Assembly (NCBI RefSeq): GCF_014842075.1
Contig: NZ_JACYVA010000008.1
Coordinates: 1 to 64,000, forward strand
From: Sphingomonas sp. CFBP 13720
GTDB lineage: Bacteria; Pseudomonadota; Alphaproteobacteria; Sphingomonadales; Sphingomonadaceae
Direction of reading: 5' to 3'
Length of the DNA: 64,000 bases
In this document: positions 42,370 through 51,291 of the stretch, in pieces
How positions within the stretch are numbered: position 1 is the first letter of the stretch
Layout of the letters: every line of letters starts with the position of its first letter
Position numbers and translations under genes: made by a program
Notes under the pieces: generated by a model
What the model saw: only the letters and a program-made list of their open reading frames with translations
Told to the model about the DNA's origin: nothing
The model's database searches: none

Positions 42370-44301
42370 ATGGACAAACCGGACTCAACAACGATTTTCG
42401 ATCAGAAAGGAAGCGATCAAAGGTCCGCAAGTCACTATCGTCCTGACATTGACGGTCTCAGGGCAGTTGCAGTTCTATCAATATTCGCGTTTCATTTGGG
42501 GTTGGGAATCTTTCCCGGTGGATTCGTTGGAGTTGATATTTTCTTCGTTCTTTCCGGTTACCTTGTCGGCGGTCAGGTACTAGCGAAGGTCCGCAACAAA
42601 ACATTTTCTATCACAAATTTCTACGTAGCGCGGCTAAGGCGGATAATACCCGCATTAGCGTTCTTCCTAATTATCGCTACCATTGTAGCATTGGTCGTCT
42701 TACTTCCTCGAGATCTAGTGGATTACAGCAATAGTTTGGTCGCAGCAGCTTTATTTGTTTCAAACCACTATTTTTTGGCGACTTCGGGGTACTTCGAGAC
42801 TGCTAGTGAGCTAAAGCCTTTGCTTCACCTATGGTCTTTAGCAGTTGAAGAACAATTCTACCTAATGTTGCCCTTATTGTTGTATGCTCTCCGCGCTATA
42901 ACTGCGCGAACGGTTGTAGTTGCGATATGTGCGATCGGCTTTGCATCGTTGGTATGTGGCCAGTACCTGCTAGCAAGCCATCCGGACGCGACGTTCTACA
43001 TTCTGCCTACGCGATTCTGGGAGTTCGTCGTCGGTATCGCCGCCGTCGAATTTGCCATCCCTGCGGCAAAGTCACGCTGGGTTCGTGAAGCGCTGAGCGC
43101 TTGCGGCGCGATGTTGGTTGCCGGTTCAATCTTGGCATACAATTCCAAGATGCCGTTTCCCGCAGCATCGGCGCTTGTCCCTTGCGTTGGCACCGCGTTC
43201 ATTCTCGCCGCGGGCAACGGTGCGCAAACTTTTGTATCGCGCGTTTTGGCAATTCGGCCATTGGTTGCAATAGGGCTTGTGTCTTATTCACTCTACTTAT
43301 GGCATTGGCTTGTAATCGTAACCTTCAAACAGCACGCATTGGTTTCCGAGCTGGACAACATATCACGCATCGCCATCGTAGTTTTTGCGTTCACGATGGC
43401 ATATATTTCTTGGAGATTTATCGAGCGTCCCTGGCGAGACCCCAGCGTGTCTGGCCGTACAATCTTTGCCGAAACGACGACTGTTGGCGTGCTGGCTCTA
43501 ATTACTGGATTGGTTCTCGGTGCCGCGAACGGCTTACCGGCTCGCTTCAACTCAGATTCTGTACGTCTTGCTCGCTACGCTGACGACTATGGAACGAACG
43601 ATATGCGACGCGGCAAATGCTATCTGTCTTCAAACACCTCGCCGACCTTCGATCGGCTGACGTGCCTCTCCACGACTGACAGAAAGGCGAACGTCTTACT
43701 CCTAGGCGATAGTCACGGAGCTCATCTATGGTCAGGGCTTCAAAGCGAATTTCCGACTATCAATTTCCTTCAAGCCACGGCTTCTGGGTGTAAGCCGGTC
43801 GCAGTGGAGAAGGCGGCGGGCGAAGCGCGCTGTACAGCATTGATGCGGTATATCTTTGACGACTACCTGCTTAGAACTAAGGTTGACGGTGTGGTACTTG
43901 CCGCGCGATGGAAGAATTCCGATGCTACTAACGTCGCGTATACACTCGAACGTCTTCGCAAGCTAAAGATTCCCGTCGTACTCAGCGGGCCTATTGTTGA
44001 GTATAAAGCTTCGCTACCTCGAATTTTGGCTTTGGCAGTTCAGAGAAAAGATCCTGCGATCATCAAGCAAGGGCGGCAAGCTGGCATAGCCAAGCTTGAT
44101 AAACAATATGCTGCGCTCGCTGCCGCAAACAACGTGCCGTACATGTCACCTTATCGCACACTTTGTCCGGACGGGCGCTGTCGTGTCGTGAACGCAGAAG
44201 GCACGCCTCTCCAGTTCGACTATGGGCATCTCACCCGTGAGGGTTCCAGGGTCGTAGCAAGAGGATTCCCGCTGACGTATGTCACCGACGCGAAAAACTA
44301 G
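42370..44301 (+). CDS. OafA/YrhL-type acyltransferase with SGNH domain
   Basis: A 643-aa inner-membrane enzyme expected to O-acylate surface polysaccharide. Residues 25-370 form the acyltransferase-3 domain with about ten helices (HYRPDIDGLRAVAVLSIFAFH with the catalytic His, VDIFFVLSGYLVG, FYVARLRRIIPAL, LWSLAVEEQFYLMLP). The C-terminal periplasmic part is an SGNH-hydrolase-like domain (LLLGDSHGAHLWSGL near residue 440 and a final DYGHLTREGSRVV with the Asp/His pair). The ATG at 42370 has a weak ribosome-binding site, and a GTG about 10 codons upstream is possible. GC is lower than in the core, consistent with transfer. O-antigen change can alter phage adsorption. Confidence 0.9.
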   Translation: MDKPDSTTIFDQKGSDQRSASHYRPDIDGLRAVAVLSIFAFHLGLGIFPGGFVGVDIFFVLSGYLVGGQVLAKVRNKTFSITNFYVARLRRIIPALAFFLIIATIVALVVLLPRDLVDYSNSLVAAALFVSNHYFLATSGYFETASELKPLLHLWSLAVEEQFYLMLPLLLYALRAITARTVVVAICAIGFASLVCGQYLLASHPDATFYILPTRFWEFVVGIAAVEFAIPAAKSRWVREALSACGAMLVAGSILAYNSKMPFPAASALVPCVGTAFILAAGNGAQTFVSRVLAIRPLVAIGLVSYSLYLWHWLVIVTFKQHALVSELDNISRIAIVVFAFTMAYISWRFIERPWRDPSVSGRTIFAETTTVGVLALITGLVLGAANGLPARFNSDSVRLARYADDYGTNDMRRGKCYLSSNTSPTFDRLTCLSTTDRKANVLLLGDSHGAHLWSGLQSEFPTINFLQATASGCKPVAVEKAAGEARCTALMRYIFDDYLLRTKVDGVVLAARWKNSDATNVAYTLERLRKLKIPVVLSGPIVEYKASLPRILALAVQRKDPAIIKQGRQAGIAKLDKQYAALAAANNVPYMSPYRTLCPDGRCRVVNAEGTPLQFDYGHLTREGSRVVARGFPLTYVTDAKN

Positions 44302-44746
44302 TGCAACAACCGGTTTTCGTAGCTTAGTCGATCTGAGAGATTTCGTTCTACTGGTCAGCCTTCAAGAACCGAAGTGGCGGATCGATCCCGACATCAAGCG
44401 GTTGCGTGGCACTCACGAACGTATTGGTAGTATTTGGTGCAGGGATTAGGATGCTAGTGGTTTGTAATCTGGAACGCCGGGAACTGCACCAATTTAATAG
44501 GCTATAGGATAATATTGCACGGAACGCACTGCAGCGATTGCAGTCGATAGCCAATGCGAGAATTTGTTCGTCCGCCTGACTGAGGCGCTGCCATTCAGGT
44601 AACCGTTCTGCGTTCCGACCAAGCCGTCATTTGTCCCCAAGCCAGTCGACGGTGTTTGCGGGGCCAGTTGTCATTCGTACGAGGTTTGAAGCCAGAAGGC
44701 CGGATGGCGTTACGTAAATGCGCAACGCCAATCCTAACCTCTTACC
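44302..44746. other. Region without a confident gene
   Basis: A minus-strand frame (44348-44554) could encode about 68 residues but lacks a clear start signal and any known motif. The rest shows nothing recognisable. Confidence 0.45.
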
Positions 44747-45187
44747 TTACTCGCTGACGTTAGCGGCTTGGCGAGGTTTCCGTCCGAGACCGATCGTCTT
44801 GGCCATAGCACGGCGGCTTTCGCTGTAGGAGGGGGCGACGATCGGGTAATCAGCCTTCAGGCCGTAACGCTGGCGGTAGTCGTCGGGGGTCATGCCGTGG
44901 CCGCTCAGATGACGGCGTAGCGTCCGGTACGGCTTACCGTCGATCATCGAGATGATGTGATCGGGCGACGCCAGCGACTTGCGGACCGATACGGCCGGCG
45001 TGTGCTGCTCAGGTTCGTTTTTGGCTTCGGTTGCAACGGTGTCCGGCGCTTCGAGCTTTACCAGCGTGTCGTGCATCGCCTGCAGAAATGCGGGAACGTC
45101 CGCCGTAGTCGCTCGCGTATTGGAGTTGCCGAGCCAAGCCACCGTCAGTTCGGCGGCCAGTTCGATGGTATTCGTCATATCGGTCAT
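44747..45187 (-). CDS. MucR/Ros-family transcriptional regulator, zinc-site variant
   Basis: A 146-aa protein. The C-terminal 75 residues are MucR-like: SLASPDHIISMIDGKPYRTLRRHLSGHGMTPDDYR, YGLKADYPIVAPSYSESR, IGLGRKP. The two zinc His residues (RRHLSGHG) remain, but the usual CLED or CxxC start is ISMID, so the conserved Cys is Ser here. The N-terminal half is an unconserved extension. MucR proteins silence horizontally acquired, exopolysaccharide and motility genes. This copy may bind zinc poorly or have divergent targets. The start at 45187 was chosen over an ATG three codons later on length grounds only. Confidence 0.85.
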   Translation of the reverse strand: MTDMTNTIELAAELTVAWLGNSNTRATTADVPAFLQAMHDTLVKLEAPDTVATEAKNEPEQHTPAVSVRKSLASPDHIISMIDGKPYRTLRRHLSGHGMTPDDYRQRYGLKADYPIVAPSYSESRRAMAKTIGLGRKPRQAANVSE

Positions 45188-45263
45188 TAAATCATACTCA
45201 ACCTGGATTGCCGAGCGTTCGAGAAGCAGGTCTGAATCGACGGCAATCAATGGAAAGGGACGC

Positions 45264-45461
45264 CTATAGGCTTATATTGCGCCTGGCCATCTCGGCTTTC
45301 GCAATATCCTTGATCGGACTGTCCGGCTTGCCTTCAAAAATGTCGGCAAGATCAAGCAGATCGTCGTTATCGAGCGCGACGATCGAAGCCTCTATCGCAA
45401 CCAGACGACTCTCAATGCGCTCGCTTTGTCCAGCGAGCCGCTTCATCCTGATTCTTAACAT
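45264..45461 (-). CDS. Small coiled-coil hypothetical protein
   Basis: A 65-aa protein with a basic start (MLRIRMKRLAGQSERIESRL) running into a helical acidic middle (VALDNDDLLDLADIFEGK). It is probably a short coiled coil. It lies upstream of and on the same strand as the MucR-like gene with a 76-bp gap. No family recognised; an internal ATG at codon 6 could be the true start. Confidence 0.55.
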   Translation of the reverse strand: MLRIRMKRLAGQSERIESRLVAIEASIVALDNDDLLDLADIFEGKPDSPIKDIAKAEMARRNISL

Positions 45462-45537
45462 AGTGTCACTTTATCAACGTCGTAATGCCCTGTGTGTGGT
45501 GCCATGAAAGGCTTTCAGAAACACTAGGGTTCGCCAC

Positions 45538-46134
45538 TTACGCATCTTCATCTTTGGATACGACAAAAAAGGCGCTGTTGGGCGTCGGCTTGTGATCGAG
45601 CAGTTCGTCCACATCGCGAACGATCGAGTCCCACTCCTCCTGCTCCATCTGGACCAGACCAAACAGCCGCATCAGGAACGCGCCTTCCATCGCGAAGAAC
45701 GCTGTTCGCAGTCGTCGTCCGGCGTCCGTGCCGGCGTCGATCAGCGAGATGCGCTCGCGGTACCATTCGCGCGTCAATTCCATATGCTGCGGTGAGTTCA
45801 GCAACGATACCAGCATGCTGGGTGCGCGACGTTTCGAGCGTTCATCGAAATTGCTGGTGGAAGCGATATGGGCTCGGGCGACGGCATAATTATCCGGCTC
45901 GCGCTCGTCCTTGCATATCTCGTCGATACGATCGACGTAATCGGCGTTCCACCGTTCGAACATGGCGTCGATGAGCGCCTCCTTGCTTCGGAAGGTATAT
46001 TGCACGCCACCGTTCGTGATCCCCATACGCTCGGCGACGGCGGCAATCGTAAGTCCGGCTGCGCCTCGTTCCATCGTGATGGCTTCCGCCGCATCGAGAA
46101 TGGCACTCCGTTCAATTGTTTTGGCACGCCCCAA
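45538..46134 (-). CDS. TetR/AcrR-family regulator
   Basis: A 198-aa protein with a standard N-terminal HTH (ILDAAEAITMERGAAGLTIAAVAERMGITNGGVQYTFRSKEALIDAM) and a helical ligand domain with Trp/Met-rich C-terminus. The only suitable start is TTG at 46134, nine nt after AAGGA, which gives the usual MGRAKTIERSAIL opening. No efflux pump or enzyme lies next to it, so its target is not evident; it may only autoregulate or act in trans. Confidence 0.88.
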   Translation of the reverse strand: MGRAKTIERSAILDAAEAITMERGAAGLTIAAVAERMGITNGGVQYTFRSKEALIDAMFERWNADYVDRIDEICKDEREPDNYAVARAHIASTSNFDERSKRRAPSMLVSLLNSPQHMELTREWYRERISLIDAGTDAGRRLRTAFFAMEGAFLMRLFGLVQMEQEEWDSIVRDVDELLDHKPTPNSAFFVVSKDEDA

Positions 46135-46202
46135 CTGTATTGTCCTTCTTATCGTTCTGCAGTGAACGTCATTGCACGGATCGAACGGTGCCGTCGCTCT
46201 GC

Positions 46203-46433
46203 CTAGTTCGTCGTCGGCGTATCTGTCCCCAGCCGCACGATGGCGTCCAGCGCTTCCCGTGCAAGCTCGATCGACCGTACTTCACCCAACTCCATCGCCC
46301 ACGCACGCAAGGCCGCACCCATCAGCGCCGCCCCGGCGTCGCGACCGCACAGCTCGACTGCGGCGACCGCCAGAGCATGGCTCGCTCCCAACGTCCGGGC
46401 CTCGATCTCGAACTGTTCCGTTTCATTCGACAT
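46203..46433 (-). CDS. Hypothetical Ala-rich protein
   Basis: A 76-aa, mostly helical, soluble protein (ALAVAAVELCGRDAGAALMGAALRAWAMELGEV). Start preceded by GACGAAGA. No family recognised. It lies 69 bp upstream of the TetR gene on the same strand. Confidence 0.5.
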   Translation of the reverse strand: MSNETEQFEIEARTLGASHALAVAAVELCGRDAGAALMGAALRAWAMELGEVRSIELAREALDAIVRLGTDTPTTN

Positions 46434-46680
46434 TCTTCGTCCAGTCCTTCGCCACTAACGCCGCCTTAACGCGAACGTGCAACGTGAACCATCATGCCGT
46501 TTCTTCTGCTCGCTTGGAGGCTAAGGACGGACTGTCGCTGATGCGTGTTGGCATGCGCAGTGCTGTACCGCCATTCGGCGCTTAGTAGATCCTTAACCTT
46601 GAACGTATAAAGTTCGCGGTAGTAGGCTTCCGAGCGGGATATCAGCCGGCTGCTAGAAATTATCACTTTTAGCGAGATGC

Positions 46681-46896
46681 ATGATGGTTCGCCCTCTGCG
46701 ACAGTACATTCCTGCCGCGCGGTCCGTGGCCCGCTCTATGCTTAGTCGGCACGGGGTGGATGCTGCGTTCATCGCTCAGCGCGAGGTCGATGACAAAATT
46801 AAGCAAGGAGACCTTCACGGCGCGATCGAAACTGATCAAGTGCGCCGTCGAGTTCTGGATCTGATTATAGACTTGGCTCCCCCCGCGCCCTACTGA
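46681..46896 (+). CDS. Hypothetical small protein
   Basis: A 71-aa protein with a basic N-terminus (VRPLRQYIPAARSVARSML) and a helical acidic middle (IAQREVDDKIKQGDLHGAIETDQVRRRVLDLI). The pattern is reminiscent of small proteins in other sphingomonad elements (recalled). Function unknown. Confidence 0.5.
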   Translation: MMVRPLRQYIPAARSVARSMLSRHGVDAAFIAQREVDDKIKQGDLHGAIETDQVRRRVLDLIIDLAPPAPY

Positions 46897-47040
46897 TTCT
46901 CCCTGCGCCAGTGAGCAAGCGAACCCCACGCCTCGGCCCGCGCGGTAAGTGTCAGGTCGTCGCGATCACGGTCATGTTTGATGCGATCCACGCCGCCCGT
47001 CTCGGGCAGGCTGGCGCTGAGTGGCCTCGCTGGGCCAGTC
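46890..47040 (-). pseudogene. Possible fragment of a zinc-ribbon-gene relative
   Basis: Read leftward the frame gives VDRIKHDRDRDDLTLTARA and ends WRRENQ at 46890. The DRxxxDRDRxxL phrase echoes the C-terminus of the 41538 protein (DRAKDDRDRRNL). No start or Cys pairs remain. The resemblance is short. Confidence 0.3.
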
Positions 47041-47101
47041 TGCCCGGCAGTTAACGGACCCGCTACTCGCGGTTGGCGTCGGGTCGTGCCATATACGTTA
47101 A

Positions 47102-47404
47102 ATGTTCTGGATGCTTCTGCTCACAGCGCAAATACCCAAGGTGTCGTCACCGGATATCTACATCCGGCCACCAGCCGGCGAGGAGGTTCGTGCGGCGGAA
47201 CGGCGTGCGGCGCTGCAGGTGCCGGTGATCGTCAAAGTCTGCCGAGACGCCACGCGGGCGAGCGATCCGGACGGGTACATCAAGGGGTTCGCGGATCGGA
47301 ACGGTCTGTCGAGTTACGGACGGGTTTTGCTCACCACACAGTGCCGGATCTACCGACAGGGTGTAACGGACGGGAAGGGGCGTGCGCGGTCACATCCAGA
47401 GTAG
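47102..47404 (+). CDS. Small exported hypothetical protein (paralogue of 18708-19031)
   Basis: A 100-aa protein. After a hydrophobic start (MFWMLLLTAQIPK) the body AALQVPVIVKVCRDAT, GFADRNGLSSYGRVLLTTQCRIYRQGVTDG matches the copy at 18708 nearly throughout, with the same two Cys. Starts align exactly. It is the last gene before the right att site. Function unknown. Confidence 0.65.
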   Translation: MFWMLLLTAQIPKVSSPDIYIRPPAGEEVRAAERRAALQVPVIVKVCRDATRASDPDGYIKGFADRNGLSSYGRVLLTTQCRIYRQGVTDGKGRARSHPE

Positions 47405-47587
47405 CCGTCGCAGGTATAGCGCAGGTCACATTTTCACTGTTTCCCAAGCTAACGCACTTCCACAAGGTAACCGTCCTGAGCAGCGTTCAAGCGTATCTGG
47501 GAAGCGGCTGGGTCGGATGGTCTAAACACCGCAAATGGCAACCTAAGTCATTGCAAATCAACGCAATTTACGGTTGCTACAGTAGCC

Positions 47588-47636
47588 TTCGTAATGCGGG
47601 GGTCACAGGTTCGAGTCCTGTAAGCGGCACCACCTT
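47588..47636 (+). repeat. Right attachment site (attR)
   Basis: A perfect 49-bp copy of the tRNA-Thr 3' half (anticodon loop to 4 nt past CCA) without the 5' half, so it is not a working tRNA. It marks the right end of the island. Confidence 0.92.
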
Positions 47637-48240
47637 ACGGTCGGAAATAGGCGCCATGGTTATGGCGGCGTTGCGTCTACACGACCGCGCCTTACTGTCA
47701 TGGATGCGGATAGCGTGCGATCCACGTTGCCGCTTTCTCGCGTCGGGGCACGATCTAGATACTGACGCATCGCCGCATCGCCGCATCGCCGCATCGCCGC
47801 ATCGGATCTTCGAGCACGGCGTGAAGATTGCGACCAGCCGATCGCGCTGTAGAATGCGATCCTTCGGGACCGCCAAGATGACGCTGTCGAGTTCGTCGTC
47901 GCGGATCGCACGCGTCCCGCAGCGCGATACCTTCGGTCCGCTTCGCGTTGCACGCATAGTAATATGCATTGCACGGACATGCCGGTTGGGATTGTCATTC
48001 CGCTCCGCGCTGGGTGGCATCGAAGAATGCCCGTTAGCAGCGTCCGCCCTTGGTGAACCGCCGGCGTAATCGTCGGGTAGCCCCGGCGCGGCGAGCCGCG
48101 ACCTTCACGAAGATATTGGGCGAGACGATCACGCCATCGACGCTGCCGCGCAAGAATTCTCGACCGCGGTTCCCGTGCGCCGGCGCATTCACATGCTCCG
48201 CGATCGCACGGGTGCGGTACGTTCGCCCCAGGGCGGGCGC
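47637..48240. other. Decayed region right of the island
   Basis: No confident gene. Minus-strand fragments look once-coding but are interrupted. It includes the 8-bp tandem repeat at 47766-47804. Confidence 0.5.
47766..47804. repeat. Tandem repeat of CGCATCGC (nearly five units)
   Basis: Four perfect 8-bp units plus seven bases of a fifth. The unit is not a multiple of three, so copy-number change would shift any frame across it. Confidence 0.92.
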
Positions 48241-51053
48241 CTAACGAATACGGCGCCCGTAGACGTCCTGCACCTCGACCGGGCCGAGGTTCAGCGCGCG
48301 GACGTCCGCTTCGATCCGGGTGAGATCGCCTGCGATCGTCCAGATGAAGTCGTCGGTCCGAAACTCTTCCTTCGCGAGTTTTCGAACGTCTTCCAGCGAA
48401 ATCTGACGGACGATGTCCGGCAAGGTCTTCAACGAGTCCAGCGGCATCTCCCGCGCATCGGCGTCGGTCACCACCGCCATGAACGTGGCGTTCGACGATA
48501 GGGAAGGAGCGAACGAATGGATCAGGTTCTCACGCCCTACCGCCAGTTCGGCTTCGGTGATCGGCCGATCCGTAACGTAATCGCCGACTTCCCGGACGAT
48601 CTCCGTGATGGCCGATTGGGTCGCGTCGGTCTGAACCGATCCGTTGACGTAGAAGGTCCGGTGCGATCGGATCGAACTGCCGATCGCGGTCGATATCCCG
48701 TAGGACCATCCCTTGTCCTCGCGAAGGTTCAGGTTGAGACGGCTGGTAAAGTTCCCGCCGATCGGGCCGTTGGCAAGGATTTCCGTGAGACCGCGGCGCA
48801 TATTCCAAGGCGCTACAAGGCGGCCGGCCATGATCTTGGTTTGTTGCGCACCGGGAACGTCGATCAGGATGACCTTGACGCCGGTTGGCGTGGGGGTGGT
48901 GCGTCGATAGTGCGGGCGGGCTTTGCGTGGAGATGCCAGCCGGCGAAGCTTTTCTCCACCAGCGCGCGGGCATGGGCCAGCGTGACGTCGCCGACGAAAT
49001 AGACCGTCATGTTCGTCGGAGCGAGTTCGTTCTGGTAGAATTCCAGCATCTTGCGGCGATCGATCTGACGCATGGTTTCGCGGGTATCGACCTTGCCGTT
49101 GGGGTGGTCGGTGCCCCAAAGCGCCAGCGAGAAGAGCGTGTCCTGCGCGCCGCCGGGATTGGCTTCGAAGGTATCGTACGACGGTCCGACCTGCGCCATA
49201 TATTCGTCGATCTTGCGCTGCGGAAAGGCCGGTTCACGCACCACTTCGGACACGAAATCCATCACTTCGTCCAGCCGGGGCGAAATGGTGGAGAAGCGGA
49301 TGCTGCTGCGCCGCGCGCCCGACACCGCCCCCGGGAAGATCGACAGTTCGCGCATCCGTCCCGCCATCCGTTCGGCGGGGAAGCGGGCGCTGGCGTCGAA
49401 CAGCCTGCCGAACGTGAAGCCGGCCAGTCCGGGTACATAGGGCCGGTCGATGAACTTGCCCGTGGCGAACTGGATCGAGACATCGACCAGCGGCAGTTTC
49501 GGCCGGCGGAGCACCACGACCTTCGCACCATTTGCCAGCGTAGCCTGTTCGATCGGCGGAAACGTCACCGTCGCGACGGTAGGCGGCACGGCCGGCAACT
49601 TCGTCCGATCGACCGACCCGGCAACCGCCGGCTGCAACCGGGGTTCGGGCAACGTTTCGGTCGTCAGATGCGGACGGCCCAGCCATTTGCGGGCGACCGC
49701 GCCGATATCGGCAGGCGAAGCCGCGTGTTCCCATCCGCGTGTCTTCTGGAAGAACAGCGGGTCACCGGCTTCCAGTTCCCCGGCTTCCAGTATCCCGCCC
49801 ATCGATTCGGGATCGACGAAGGCGGACAGCAGCGCTTCGTCCTTGTTCGACAGATACTGGCCCAGCGCCTTCGCGTCCGGTCCATTGCGCAACGCACCCG
49901 CCATCGCGGCGTCCAGCTTGCGTTCGACCGCCGCCAGATCCGCGTCCGGCTTAACCTCGACATTGACGGAGAATACGCCGTTGACCTGGGAGTCCGCGAA
50001 GATCGCGTTCACCGACAGCGCCGGTCCCCCGTTTTCGACCAGTGCCCGATCGAGCGGACTATCGGCCGTGCCGAAGAGCGTGGCGGCGAAGGCATTGAGC
50101 AGCACACCTTCCCGACCATGGGCATGCGGCACCGGCCATGACCGGCTGATCTGGCGATTGGTCGTCTTGCTGTGAAAGCGCAGGCGGCGACCTTCGGTGA
50201 TCGCAGGCACCCATTCGGCGATCTCCTGAATCCGCTGGCCGGGACGGACGTCCTTGAAATAGTGGCCAACCTTCTCCCTGGCCGTGGCAACGTCGATATC
50301 ACCGGCCAACAGCAGGATCGCGTTGGCGGCACCATAATAGGATTCGAACCAGCTCTGCACGTCGGCGACGCTGGCATTGTCGAGATCGGTCATCGATCCG
50401 ATGACGCCATGGGCGTAGGGGTGCCTTTTTGGATACATCGCCGAGAGAAAGGCGTCCGATTGCGCGGCACTCGTCGGCGTCTCGCCCTGACGCTTCTCGT
50501 TCTTGACGACCGCGCGCTGGCTGTCGAGTGCGGCCTGATCGATCGCGCCGAGCAGATACTGCATCCGGTCGCTTTCCATCCACAATGCAAGGTCGAGTTC
50601 ATTGGTCGGCACCGATTCGAAATAGCGCGTACGATCGGTCGTCGTATTGCCGTTCATCTTAAAAACGCCGTTCTCGCGCAGCGGCGTGAAGAACTCACCC
50701 TTCCGGTTGGACGTTTCCTGAAACATCAGATGTTCGAATAGATGCGCGAATCCCGACTTGCCTTCCGGTTCGTCTTTCGAACCGACGCGATAGGTCGTCG
50801 AAACATATATTTTCTTGAGGCTGTGATCAGGGTAAACGATGACCGTCAGGCCATTGGGCAGCGTGAATTTTTCGTAGTGGATCTTCAGCTTGTCCAACGC
50901 GACGGCAGCGGGGTCCGCCGCTGCCCGGACGGCCGCAACCTTCGGGCCGGTGGTGGTCCGGCGCGCGGGCTGCCTCGCGGCAGCTGGCTCCATCGCCAAT
51001 GCCGATACCGTCATCATCAACAGCCCTGCCGTCAGCTTCGCCGCGTTCGTCAT
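48241..51053 (-). pseudogene. M16-family zinc metallopeptidase with a C-terminal frameshift
   Basis: An exported insulinase-like protease of about 937 codons. It has a signal peptide (MTNAAKLTAGLLMMTVSALAMEPAAA) and the inverted zinc motif FAHLFEHLMFQE (HxxEH) with a downstream Glu in VVKNEKRQ, plus a second, inactive-type M16 domain. Near 48890 the frame changes inside a C-run (ACCCCCA): the first frame ends in junk at 48864, while the second continues TPTGVKVILIDVPGAQQTKI to RRIR at 48241. One missing C explains it. The gene is therefore either recently broken or carries a sequence error. The start at 51053 follows AAGGG. It is divergent from a TonB-dependent receptor, a pairing common in this group. 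Confidence 0.85.
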
Positions 51054-51291
51054 CGCTACCCTTACACTCCAGCATGTCCCGGCTGCGGGACCTTGCCGAC
51101 ATTCTGGAGTCGAACCTTGCACTATCCTTGCAGTGCGGCGGGGGTCGCACCGCGCGACGAATATTCTGCGGACGGCGCTCGCGCACCCGCTGCAAGCTTG
51201 CTGCAATGTTTGCCCCGGACGCTGCGATACGAACGGGGTGACGCACCGAGCCGCACGAGCGGAGGGAGCGTCGAAAAGGGGGGTTCCAACC

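Larger units (their letters stand above)
10574..47636. mobile_element. About 37-kb integrative genomic island in tRNA-Thr
   Basis: The element is bounded by the 49-bp direct repeat of the tRNA-Thr 3' half. It contains a full P4-type integrase (25985-27142), a chimeric integrase remnant (14245-14961), a VapE-like helicase, an IS481 remnant and several gene duplications. Many short unrecognised genes and several AT-richer patches contrast with the evenly GC-rich flanks. The full integrase sits mid-island rather than next to an att site, which suggests that two or more elements have been stacked or fused. No conjugation genes or phage structural genes are visible, so the element is probably mobilisable, satellite-like or immobile. 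Confidence 0.85.

Noticed and set aside
46466..46666. 66-aa minus-strand frame
   Set aside because: No ribosome-binding site and no recognisable pattern; kept out for lack of support.
47577..48020. Minus-strand frame starting across the right att site
   Set aside because: Its C-terminal PLTGLEPVTPALR phrase is the familiar false translation of tRNA sequence, and the frame crosses the tandem repeat; not a gene.
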